Below are positions 1 to 6,924 of a DNA stretch of 64,000 nt, in pieces. The DNA is from Obesumbacterium proteus. Lineage in GTDB: Bacteria; Pseudomonadota; Gammaproteobacteria; Enterobacterales; Enterobacteriaceae. The translations under genes and the position numbers were made by a program. The notes beneath the pieces were generated by a model, which made no database searches, was not told the DNA's origin, and saw nothing but the letters and a program-made list of their open reading frames with translations. The stretch's first letter is position 1, and each line of letters starts with the position of its first letter. Location of the stretch: contig NZ_CP014608.1 of the NCBI RefSeq assembly GCF_001586165.1, forward strand, positions 3,596,001-3,660,000. Direction: 5' to 3'.

Positions 1-89
1 TCCGCACACTAGAACCTTTGTTACAAACAAAGCCAAATGTGACGGTAGTCTCAAGTGGTAATAAAAGTTATAGTTCCGCAACTGACTAA
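1..89 (+). CDS. possible 3' end of a truncated CDS
   Basis: The third frame is open from the window edge to a TAA at 87-89 and gives a 28-residue tail ending in SSATD. The gene would start outside the window, so no family can be named. It lies 24 bases upstream of the MFS exporter start. Chance openness over 28 codons is quite possible, so this is weak. Confidence 0.3.
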   Translation, partial: RTLEPLLQTKPNVTVVSSGNKSYSSATD

Positions 90-113
90 TAAACTCTTAA
101 CGATTGTTGCCGA

Positions 114-1490
114 ATGAAATCAACCATAAATGATGGTGTTCCACTACCTCAACGATACGGCGCAATTTTAGCCATTGCACCGGGTATCACCGTCGCGGTA
201 CTTGATGGTGCGATTGCTAACGTCGCCCTTCCCACTATTGCCCGCGATCTTAACGCCACTGCCGCAACGTCGGTGTGGATTGTTAACGCCTACCAGCTCG
301 CCATTACCATTTCGTTGCTGTCGCTGGCGTCCTTGGGCGATATCATCGGCTACCGCAAAATTTACCTCACCGGATTACTGGTATTTAGCGTAACGTCATT
401 GGGTTGCGCGATGTCCGATTCACTCTGGACGCTTACCCTCGCCAGGGTGTTGCAAGGCTTTGGCGCAGCGGCGGTGATGAGCGTGAACGTCGCGCTGGTG
501 CGTTTAATCTATCCTCAGCGTTATCTCGGACGAGGAATGGGCATTAACGCATTAATCGTTGCCGTTTCTGCGGCGGCGGGGCCATCGGTCGCGGCGGCAA
601 TTCTCTCCGTCAGCAGCTGGCCATGGTTATTTGCCGTTAACGTGCCAATTGGCATTGCCGCCTTTATTTGCGGCATGAAATTTCTGCCAGAGAATCCGCC
701 CAAAGTGGGTAAGCCAAAATTCGATGGTTACAGCGCGTTGCTTAACGCCCTCACCTTCGGCCTACTGATTTCTGCCATTAGCGGCTTTGCTCAGCGCCAA
801 AACAACCTTCTACTGCTGGGTGAACTGGTGGTTATGCTGATTGTGGGTACCCTTTTCGTGCGCCGTCAGCTCAACCAAGAATTTCCACTGTTGCCTGTAG
901 ATCTGCTGCGTATTCCAATCTTTTCGCTCTCAGTAGGAACATCGATATGTTCATTCAGCGCGCAGATGCTGGCATTCGTTTCGTTGCCATTTTTCCTGCA
1001 AACGGTGCTTGGCAAAACGGAAGTGATGACCGGTCTTCTGCTAACACCGTGGCCTATCGCCACTATGATAATGGCCCCGATTGCTGGGCGTTTGCTTGAG
1101 CGCTTTAACGCTGGGCTACTGGGAAGTATTGGGCTGATGCTGTTTGCCATCGGGTTGCTGTCGCTGGCGCTGCTCCCTTCAAACCCAACAGACATTGATA
1201 TTATCTGGCGGATGGCGCTCTGCGGTGCTGGTTTTGGTATTTTCCAATCCCCTAACAATCACACCATGATTTCTTCTGCGCCGCGCCATCGCAGCGGCGG
1301 TGCCAGTGGCATGCTAGGCACTGCGCGTCTACTGGGGCAAACCAGCGGAGCCGCGCTGGTGGCGCTGATGTTTAACCTGTTTGGCGATCTCGGTACGCAT
1401 TCATCGTTACTGCTGGGTGCCCTATTTGCCCTCTGTGCCGCGATTGTCAGCAGCCTACGCATTCGTCAACCTAAGCCAGCTGCGCAGTAA
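114..1490 (+). CDS. MFS drug/proton antiporter, DHA2-like
   Basis: This is an inner-membrane protein of 458 residues made almost entirely of hydrophobic segments. Near the N terminus it carries an LDGAIANVALPTIARDL stretch typical of DHA2-type (EmrB/SmvA-like) multidrug exporters, and the loop after the second or third helix reads GDIIGYRK (MFS motif A). A second MFS-type signature appears as ARVLQGFGAA. By family it should use the proton gradient to expel cationic or amphipathic compounds; the substrate cannot be read from sequence. It is shorter than SmvA and EmrB. It stands alone with no membrane-fusion partner nearby, which fits a single-component pump. The ATG at 114 was kept because the hydrophobic core begins about 15 residues later. 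Confidence 0.85.
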   Translation: MKSTINDGVPLPQRYGAILAIAPGITVAVLDGAIANVALPTIARDLNATAATSVWIVNAYQLAITISLLSLASLGDIIGYRKIYLTGLLVFSVTSLGCAMSDSLWTLTLARVLQGFGAAAVMSVNVALVRLIYPQRYLGRGMGINALIVAVSAAAGPSVAAAILSVSSWPWLFAVNVPIGIAAFICGMKFLPENPPKVGKPKFDGYSALLNALTFGLLISAISGFAQRQNNLLLLGELVVMLIVGTLFVRRQLNQEFPLLPVDLLRIPIFSLSVGTSICSFSAQMLAFVSLPFFLQTVLGKTEVMTGLLLTPWPIATMIMAPIAGRLLERFNAGLLGSIGLMLFAIGLLSLALLPSNPTDIDIIWRMALCGAGFGIFQSPNNHTMISSAPRHRSGGASGMLGTARLLGQTSGAALVALMFNLFGDLGTHSSLLLGALFALCAAIVSSLRIRQPKPAAQ

Positions 1491-1499
1491 AATAGACAT

Positions 1500-1527
1500 A
1501 AAAAAGGGAACCCATCCGGGTTCCCTA
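1500..1527 (-). terminator. rho-independent terminator of the small HTH-like gene
   Basis: AGGGAACCC-ATCC-GGGTTCCCT forms a perfect 9-bp stem. On the minus strand it is followed by a run of six T. It therefore ends the leftward transcript from 1927 and lies just after the convergent MFS gene. Confidence 0.75.
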
Positions 1528-1597
1528 CCAAAATGATAAGAATCATCGCCAAACAACACAATGGGGTGCTTTGATGCTTATCAGCTCGGTTATTACT

Positions 1598-1927
1598 TTA
1601 CTTGATAAAACCTCTCAGTTCACCGTGGCGAACGATACCCTGCAAAAGAACATCGTCATTGATGATATCGAACAGTGACAGCGTATTACCGTCTCTTTTT
1701 TCCTGATTCTTGTTATAGCGCGTTATCTCTCCCCACTCCTCAAATGCCCTTGGGTGATGCTGCTTAATAAATGCCAAAAGCGTAATCAGCGTCACCGCGC
1801 TGGCCGGCATATTGGTTACCGATCCCTTCAGATAATTGAAAATTGTATTCCGGGGCGTATTAAGCAACATAGTCAGTTCGGTCTTATCTATGTCTAAATC
1901 GTTAAAAATTCGAGTGAATTCATTCAC
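1598..1927 (-). CDS. small HTH-like protein, unknown function
   Basis: This 109-residue, mainly helical cytoplasmic protein is one I do not recognise. Residues roughly 14-35 (TELTMLLNTPRNTIFNYLKG) have the pattern of a helix-turn-helix recognition unit as in Xre-like DNA-binding proteins, followed by a hydrophobic helix rich in Leu, Ile and Thr. A dedicated terminator follows it, so it is probably a real monocistronic gene. It is divergent from the downstream adhesin gene with about 300 bases between them, which makes it a candidate local regulator of the adhesin, by position only. An A+T-rich upstream region suggests the patch was acquired. Confidence 0.6.
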   Translation of the reverse strand: MNEFTRIFNDLDIDKTELTMLLNTPRNTIFNYLKGSVTNMPASAVTLITLLAFIKQHHPRAFEEWGEITRYNKNQEKRDGNTLSLFDIINDDVLLQGIVRHGELRGFIK

Positions 1928-2235
1928 TAAATTTGTTCCTAATAGGTTAAAAATCTGGTTTTATTATTTTATCAAACCCTTGATGATCCTGAAAGTTTTT
2001 CATCTTAACGAATCTTATCGATACAACAACTTGCCAATATCAAGAACCTCATTACCACTCATTAAAAGCAATTATTTGTACTCAACAGGAACAAAAATCA
2101 TTGTTATCTTTTTGTTGAATGCAAAATAAGTATTGATAGGATTTTTATATGCACCTAAATTTCACTCTAACAGGAACAGTATAACGCCTACTTAAACACG
2201 ATACCGAACATATTAATTTTTAGGTCAATCTATCT
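1928..2235. other. A+T-rich divergent intergenic region
   Basis: About 308 bases separate the HTH-like gene and the adhesin gene. The base composition is clearly more A+T-rich than the neighbouring housekeeping genes. It must hold both divergent promoters, but I could not fix a convincing -35/-10 pair. A 97-codon open frame that runs through it on the plus strand starts inside the antisense of the HTH-like gene and has no family resemblance, so I did not call it. Confidence 0.5.
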
Positions 2236-3531
2236 ATGAATCGCAAAATAACTTTAATTGCTGCGGCTATCGCCTGTTCCATCGTTGGATCAGCACATGC
2301 CAGTTTAAGCTTAGCTGACGCACTAGGCGGTTCATCATCAGAGGCTATCGCCTTCAGACAATGGGTGCTCGACAATCATAAGATTGATAATTCCGTCTTT
2401 GATTATTCCAAGCCATCTGAAATCACATTTGTTGACTCACCGACGACCAACATAGGAAACAGCAATCAGACTGCGCATAATCTGCTAGATAACCACAACT
2501 ATGATTTACAAACTTCATGGATCCCGGAGTTTGAGTCTTATGAGGCAGAAATAGCTAAGCAAACTGTCACGCAACCCGATCAAAGTTATGCGAACAAACA
2601 TACCGGCACGCCGCAATATGTCGTTAACACCGATACGTCTAAACCGGTTTATTACGGTGAAACGCACCGGCCGAATACCTCGCCAGACGTTAACTATGCG
2701 AATAAACATACCGGCACGCCGCAATACGTCGTTAACACCGATACGTCTAAACCGGTTTATTACGGCGAAACACATCGGCCGAATACCTCGCCAGACGTTA
2801 ACTATGCGAATAAACATACCGGTACGCCGCAATACGTCGTTAACGCCGATACGTCTAAACCGGTTTATTACGGTGAAACACATCGGCCGAATACAACCCC
2901 AGACGTTAACTATGCGAATAAACATACCGGCACGCCGCAATACGTCGTTAACACCGATACGTCTAAACCGGTTTATTACGGCGAAACACATCGGCCAAAT
3001 ACATCGACGACAACGGTTGTTGGCAGGAATACAACTGCCGCCCCAATCACAACAACGACGAACACTGAGTCTGATACATCACAGGATAAACAGCTCAATA
3101 AAAAACAGCTTTTCATTCTTAACACTATGGCAGACATAGCACACTACAACGCGCAGCAGTTTAATGCTGACAATATCAACATTGCTGAAAATCATCGTCA
3201 TAGTGCCGAAAACAGCGCCGCGATTAGAGCAAACTCACAGCGTTTAGACTCGGTTGAGCAGCATCAGTCATCACAAGATTCACGTATTGATGAGAACAAA
3301 AAACAAGCTTCAGCAGGTGTTAGTGCCGCCTTTGCTCAGGCCAATATTCCTCAGGTAACAGAGAACCAGACATTTGCCGTGGGCGCAGGCGTTGGCGGTT
3401 ATGACGATGAGAACGCAATTGCGGTGGGTGCATCGTTTCATGCCACCTCAAATAGCGTGGTTAAACTAACTGTCTCTGATGATTCGCAAGATAACGTTGG
3501 CTACGGTGCTGGCGTGTCCGTCGGCTGGTAA
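2236..3531 (+). CDS. short trimeric autotransporter adhesin (YadA-anchor type)
   Basis: The 431-residue protein starts with a signal peptide (residues 1-22, cleavage after AHA). A unique N-terminal region of about 95 residues follows. Next come four nearly identical 36-residue repeats (about residues 118-258; each begins YANKHTGTPQYVV). A Thr-rich linker leads to a polar heptad-like segment (about 290-360) that looks like a trimeric coiled-coil stalk. The last 70 residues have the alternating Gly/Ala/Val pattern of a YadA-like outer-membrane anchor and end in an aromatic residue (VGW). By family this would be a homotrimeric type Vc surface protein. The head is unusual in being built of Tyr/Thr/Pro/His-rich repeats. 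Ligand unknown. Confidence 0.8.
   Translation: MNRKITLIAAAIACSIVGSAHASLSLADALGGSSSEAIAFRQWVLDNHKIDNSVFDYSKPSEITFVDSPTTNIGNSNQTAHNLLDNHNYDLQTSWIPEFESYEAEIAKQTVTQPDQSYANKHTGTPQYVVNTDTSKPVYYGETHRPNTSPDVNYANKHTGTPQYVVNTDTSKPVYYGETHRPNTSPDVNYANKHTGTPQYVVNADTSKPVYYGETHRPNTTPDVNYANKHTGTPQYVVNTDTSKPVYYGETHRPNTSTTTVVGRNTTAAPITTTTNTESDTSQDKQLNKKQLFILNTMADIAHYNAQQFNADNINIAENHRHSAENSAAIRANSQRLDSVEQHQSSQDSRIDENKKQASAGVSAAFAQANIPQVTENQTFAVGAGVGGYDDENAIAVGASFHATSNSVVKLTVSDDSQDNVGYGAGVSVGW
2587..3009 (+). repeat. four 108-bp in-frame tandem repeats in the adhesin gene
   Basis: Units begin at 2587, 2695, 2803 and 2911, each with TATGCGAA(C/T)AAACATACCG, and are exactly 108 bases (36 codons) long. Differences between units are few and mostly synonymous, apart from Thr/Ala and Ser/Thr changes. 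The fourth unit diverges after about position 3009. The near identity points to recent duplication or gene conversion, and copy number probably varies between strains. Confidence 0.95.
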
Positions 3532-3590
3532 ACAGCCATAGGTTATAATGATAAGTATGGGGGATATCTATCACCGATAAGTGGAGAGAA

Positions 3591-4010
3591 ATGATGAAAG
3601 CACAAAAATTATTGCTGGTTGGCATCGTCGCGGGGCTGCTAGCGGGTTGCTCATCCCCAGCCGACCGCATGGCCAAATGTGAGTCTCAAGGGATCAGCAA
3701 AGACGCTTGCTATATTGCAGAGCAAAGCAGAGAAAATGCAATCAACTCGGCGGCAGAAAAACAGGCGCTAGAAAACGCGCAGAAGCAGTATGCTCAAGCA
3801 ACGCATAAACCGGTGGTTAAAACTGGCTTTGGCGTAACGGTTAAGCGCGGCGCGGATGGAATTGTCACCGTTGATGGTAAGCCTGCGGCATTAGATGAAA
3901 AAAATGCCGATGCGTCGGTGTATTCACAGGGAAATTATCAGGTGATTTTTTATACCAAGGGAAAAGTGGCGCTGATGGAGAATCGTCAGTTTAAAGGCTA
4001 TTTGAAATAA
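3591..4010 (+). CDS. predicted lipoprotein, unknown function
   Basis: This 139-residue protein has a short lipoprotein signal peptide with lipobox LLAGC, the Cys being about residue 20 and followed by SSPAD, which predicts outer-membrane sorting. The mature part starts with a helical, charged segment rich in Glu, Ala and Gln and contains two further Cys (in KCES and DACY). A small beta-rich C-terminal domain ends in FKGYLK. A GGAGAG ribosome site lies just upstream of the ATGATG start, and either ATG may be used. I do not recognise the family. It follows the adhesin gene by 59 bases on the same strand, so co-transcription is possible. A hairpin at 4018-4047 closes it. Confidence 0.7.
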   Translation: MMKAQKLLLVGIVAGLLAGCSSPADRMAKCESQGISKDACYIAEQSRENAINSAAEKQALENAQKQYAQATHKPVVKTGFGVTVKRGADGIVTVDGKPAALDEKNADASVYSQGNYQVIFYTKGKVALMENRQFKGYLK

Positions 4011-4017
4011 GCTTAAA

Positions 4018-4047
4018 AGCCGGATGTGATGAAAACGGCATCCGGCT
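4018..4047. terminator. bidirectional terminator between lipoprotein gene and ribE
   Basis: AGCCGGATG and CATCCGGCT form a 9-bp stem between two convergent genes. TTTT follows on the minus strand and a less perfect ACGTATTTTT on the plus strand, so it could serve both transcripts. Confidence 0.65.
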
Positions 4048-4063
4048 ACGTATTTTTACATGA

Positions 4064-4714
4064 TTAAGCCACAGAATCAGCTTTCATAGCGGCTTGCAAT
4101 ATCGCGTCACGGCTGGCTAATACGCGTTCCACCGTATCCACTACGGCCTGAGTTTGTGGATCGATCTCAATATTCACTTTATCGCCCAAACGTTTCACGC
4201 CAAGCGTGGTACGTTGCAGCGTTTCTGGGATCAAATGTACGCAAAAACGGCTCTTGGTGACTTCTCCGATGGTCAAACTAATACCGTCGATACCGATAAA
4301 ACCTTTATGTAATACATACTTCATCAGCTCAGGATTCGGCATTTTGAACCAAATCTGGCGATTGTTCTCTGAGGTCAGGATTTTAACGATTTCAGCGGTA
4401 CAGATGATATGGCCAGACATTAAATGCCCACCGATTTCATCATTAAACTTCGCTGCTCGCTCCAGATTTACCACGCTACCTACCGTTACATCGCCCAGAT
4501 TGGTGATGCGCAGCGTTTCTTTCATCAAATCGAAGCTAACCAGGTCGCCTTCCACTTTGGTCACGGTCAAACAACAACCGTTGTGAGCAACGGACGCGCC
4601 GAGCTCAAGATCGGGCAATAACTCCTGCGGAAATTTAACGATATGAGTACGAAAATTTGATTTTTCATCAATGGACACAACGGGAGCGGTGCCCTGAACA
4701 ATGCCGGTAAACAT
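4064..4714 (-). CDS. ribE: riboflavin synthase, alpha chain
   Basis: The protein (216 residues; E. coli enzyme 213) catalyses dismutation of two 6,7-dimethyl-8-ribityllumazine molecules to riboflavin in the cytosol, the last step of the pathway. The start MFTGIVQGT is the hallmark N terminus of the family. The two internally homologous barrel halves are visible, with HLMSGH near the domain junction and GIDGISLTI in the second half. I chose the ATG at 4714 rather than an upstream one because it reproduces this N terminus and has AGAGG about 9 bases ahead. It is divergent from mdtK, as in E. coli. No FMN riboswitch is visible in the 300 bases upstream. Confidence 0.95.
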   Translation of the reverse strand: MFTGIVQGTAPVVSIDEKSNFRTHIVKFPQELLPDLELGASVAHNGCCLTVTKVEGDLVSFDLMKETLRITNLGDVTVGSVVNLERAAKFNDEIGGHLMSGHIICTAEIVKILTSENNRQIWFKMPNPELMKYVLHKGFIGIDGISLTIGEVTKSRFCVHLIPETLQRTTLGVKRLGDKVNIEIDPQTQAVVDTVERVLASRDAILQAAMKADSVA

Positions 4715-5014
4715 AAATGATGCCTCTGCAATAATGTCTTTTCGAAAACAATTATCTAGCAGTTTGCCGCAAACCCTAGATAAAACCAAATCCAGCCGTT
4801 AAAAAACAGCCTATAACCAACTCATCAGCTACACTTTTCATTCTCTTGTGCTGTATCTGCAGGTAGAATCGTTCACTCACTGTTTATACTCATCACGTTT
4901 GACGCCGCATCGGCGATCGGATTGCTGAGTATCGCGTTACCCTCTTTAAGACTTTCCGCGAAGAGGCGTTTACTTGTCTGTTTTCTCTCTCATTTAAAAT
5001 AAAAAGGTGTATAC

Positions 5015-6385
5015 GTGCAGAAGTATTGGATAGAAGCGCGTAGCTTATTAGCTCTGGCTATTCCCGTTATCATTGCGCAGGTTTCACAAACGGCCATGGG
5101 TTTTGTTGACACCATCATGGCAGGCGGCGTTAGCGCCACAGATATGGCGGCCGTTGCCGTTGGGACCTCCATTTGGCTACCGGCTATTCTGTTTGGCCAC
5201 GGTTTGCTGCTGGCTTTAACACCGGTCATTGCTCAGCTAAACGGCGCGGGTCGGCGCGATAAAATCGAGCATCAGGTACGACAAGGCTTCTGGCTGGCGT
5301 TTGGCGTGTCGGTTTTAATCATCGTAGTGCTTTATAACTCAAAACATATCATCGATATGATGCATAACATCGATCATGATTTGTCGAGCAAAGCCATTGG
5401 CTACCTGCACGCCATTATGTGGGGTGCGCCGGGGTATTTGTTCTTCCAAGTGCTGCGTAATCAGTGCGAAGGCCTATCGAAAACCAAACCGGGGATGGTC
5501 ATTGGTTTCATCGGTCTGTTGGTCAACATTCCGATTAACTACATTTTCATCTATGGGAAATTAGGTGCCCCAGCGCTGGGCGGCGTCGGCTGCGGCGTGG
5601 CCACGGGCAGCGTGTATTGGGTGATGTATTTCATCATGCGTTGGTACGTTCGCCACTCATCCAGCCTGCGCGATCTGCGCCAAAAAGGCATGGAAGCACC
5701 ACAGTGGGCAACGATCCATCGCTTGATCAATATCGGTATGCCGGTTGCTTTAGCGCTGTTTTTCGAAGTCACGCTGTTTGCCGTTGTCGCTTTGCTGGTG
5801 TCACCGTTGGGTATAGTTTCCGTCGCGGGTAACCAAATTGCGCTGAACTTTAGCTCGCTGATGTTTGTACTACCGATGTCTCTTGGCGTAGCGGCAACCA
5901 TTCGCGTGGGTTACCGTTTGGGCGAAGGCTCGGCGGAAAATGCAAAAGTCGCGGCACGAACCAGTATTGCCGTGGGCATGTCGATGGCGGCGTGTACCGC
6001 TATTTTCACCGTTATCTTCCGCGAGCCTATTGCCCTGCTCTACAACGATAACCCTGAAGTTATCACCATGGCATCGCACCTCATGTTGCTGGCGGCAATT
6101 TATCAGATTTCCGATTCGGTACAGGTTATCGGCAGCGGCGTACTGCGTGGTTATAAAGATACCCGTTCAATTTTCTTTATTACTTTCACGGCGTACTGGA
6201 TTTTGGGGCTGCCAACCGGCTATGTGCTGGCGCTGACCGACTATATTGTTCCTGCGATGGGGCCAAGCGGCTTCTGGACAGGCTTTATCATCGGCCTAAC
6301 CTCGGCCGCCATTATGATGGCGCTGCGTATTCGCTGGCTACAAAATCAGCCTGCCGCGTGGATCTTACAGCGCGCTGCGCGTTAA
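5015..6385 (+). CDS. mdtK: MATE multidrug efflux pump MdtK (NorE)
   Basis: The 456-residue inner-membrane protein has about 12 hydrophobic segments in two repeated halves. Several stretches are nearly identical to E. coli MdtK as I recall it: SATDMAAVAVGTSIWLPAIL, HGLLLALTPVIAQLNG, RNQCEGLSKTKPGM and the C-terminal LQRAAR. The family exports norfloxacin, dyes and related cations by sodium or proton antiport. Translation probably starts at GTG 5015, preceded by AAGGTGT at 5005-5010; the N terminus MQKYWIEARSLLALAIP then matches the family. It is divergent from ribE and closed by its own terminator at 6399-6423. Confidence 0.95.
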   Translation: MQKYWIEARSLLALAIPVIIAQVSQTAMGFVDTIMAGGVSATDMAAVAVGTSIWLPAILFGHGLLLALTPVIAQLNGAGRRDKIEHQVRQGFWLAFGVSVLIIVVLYNSKHIIDMMHNIDHDLSSKAIGYLHAIMWGAPGYLFFQVLRNQCEGLSKTKPGMVIGFIGLLVNIPINYIFIYGKLGAPALGGVGCGVATGSVYWVMYFIMRWYVRHSSSLRDLRQKGMEAPQWATIHRLINIGMPVALALFFEVTLFAVVALLVSPLGIVSVAGNQIALNFSSLMFVLPMSLGVAATIRVGYRLGEGSAENAKVAARTSIAVGMSMAACTAIFTVIFREPIALLYNDNPEVITMASHLMLLAAIYQISDSVQVIGSGVLRGYKDTRSIFFITFTAYWILGLPTGYVLALTDYIVPAMGPSGFWTGFIIGLTSAAIMMALRIRWLQNQPAAWILQRAAR

Positions 6386-6398
6386 TCTCGGTTATTCA

Positions 6399-6423
6399 AC
6401 GGCATCCTAGATGCCGTTTTTTT
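6399..6423 (+). terminator. mdtK terminator
   Basis: ACGGCATC-CTA-GATGCCGT forms an 8-bp stem followed by seven T, a standard rho-independent terminator 13 bases after the mdtK stop. Confidence 0.85.
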
Positions 6424-6485
6424 CACCCAGATGCGCATATCATCAGCAATCGTGTGAATTTAAGAGGAATTTTTGGCAATCCCCC

Positions 6486-6514
6486 TTGCCAGCCGTGTCA
6501 TGTGCCGTTAATAT
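6486..6514 (+). promoter_or_regulatory. sigma70 promoter of the tRNA-Val operon
   Basis: TTGCCA (6486-6491) and TAATAT (6509-6514) are separated by exactly 17 bases. A C-rich stretch follows at the expected start site, typical of stable-RNA promoters under stringent control. It lies about 50 bases ahead of the first tRNA. Confidence 0.65.
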
Positions 6515-6564
6515 TCGTCCCCGTTGTCTGGCACGGCTAACGTGCTAACAAAGCAGTTCAGGAT

Positions 6565-6641
6565 GCGTCCGTAGCTCAGTTGGTTAGAGCACCACCTTGA
6601 CATGGTGGGGGTCGGTGATTCGAGTTCACTCGGACGCACCA
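6565..6641 (+). tRNA. tRNA-Val (GAC), copy 1
   Basis: This 77-nt cloverleaf has acceptor stem GCGTCCG/CGGACGC and an encoded CCA end. The anticodon stem-loop is CCACC-TTGACAT-GGTGG with anticodon GAC, reading GUC/GUU. It corresponds to valV/valW of E. coli. Relative to my memory of the E. coli gene, one T-stem pair differs by a compensatory change (G-C to A-T), so the stem is kept. Confidence 0.97.
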
Positions 6642-6661
6642 TTCTTAAGAAATTCTTCGTT

Positions 6662-6738
6662 GCGTCCGTAGCTCAGTTGGTTAGAGCACCACCTTGACAT
6701 GGTGGGGGTCGGTGATTCGAGTTCACTCGGACGCACCA
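6662..6738 (+). tRNA. tRNA-Val (GAC), copy 2
   Basis: The sequence is identical to copy 1 over all 77 bases, including the encoded CCA and anticodon GAC. It is separated from copy 1 by a 20-base spacer, so the three genes are probably processed from one precursor. Confidence 0.97.
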
Positions 6739-6758
6739 TTCTTAAGAGATTCTTCGAT

Positions 6759-6835
6759 GCGTCCGTAGCTCAGTTGGTTAGAGCACCACCTTGACATGGT
6801 GGGGGTCGGTGATTCGAGTTCACTCGGACGCACCA
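6759..6835 (+). tRNA. tRNA-Val (GAC), copy 3
   Basis: The sequence is identical to copies 1 and 2, again after a 20-base spacer (CATTCTTAAGAGATTCTTCG-like, differing slightly from the first spacer). No strong terminator for the tRNA operon is visible before the convergent tyrosinase terminator. Confidence 0.97.
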
Positions 6836-6873
6836 TTCAATCTCTTAGATACGCTTTACTTCCTTTCATAAAA

Positions 6874-6921
6874 AATCCCACAGAAGACAGCTCCCTATAC
6901 ACATCTACCCTCTGCGGGATT
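6874..6921 (-). terminator. tyrosinase terminator
   Basis: An 11-base arm at 6911-6921 (TCTGCGGGATT) pairs with 6874-6884 on the minus strand with one G-U pair. A run of T follows in the leftward direction. The loop is unusually long, about 26 bases. Confidence 0.6.
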
Positions 6922-6924
6922 CGT

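Larger units (their letters stand above)
6565..6835 (+). repeat. 97-bp tandem array of tRNA-Val genes
   Basis: The tRNA starts at 6565, 6662 and 6759 are spaced exactly 97 bases apart and the tRNA parts are identical. This is a tandem triplication, where E. coli has two copies. Confidence 0.95.

Noticed and set aside
1836..2129. 97-codon open frame between the HTH-like gene and the adhesin
   Set aside because: It starts inside the antisense of the HTH-like gene, has no ribosome site and no conserved pattern.
2587..3018. Regular direct repeats that could suggest a CRISPR array
   Set aside because: The unit is 108 bases without spacer/repeat alternation, stays in frame and encodes the adhesin head.
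2515..3139. Two long open frames with repeats (158 codons minus, 183 codons plus) over the adhesin repeats
   Set aside because: They are frame shadows created by the 108-bp in-frame repeats of the adhesin gene; they have no signal peptide or family resemblance.
4790..5014. FMN riboswitch upstream of ribE
   Set aside because: No RFN-like conserved bases were found; riboflavin synthase genes of this type in enterobacteria usually lack one.
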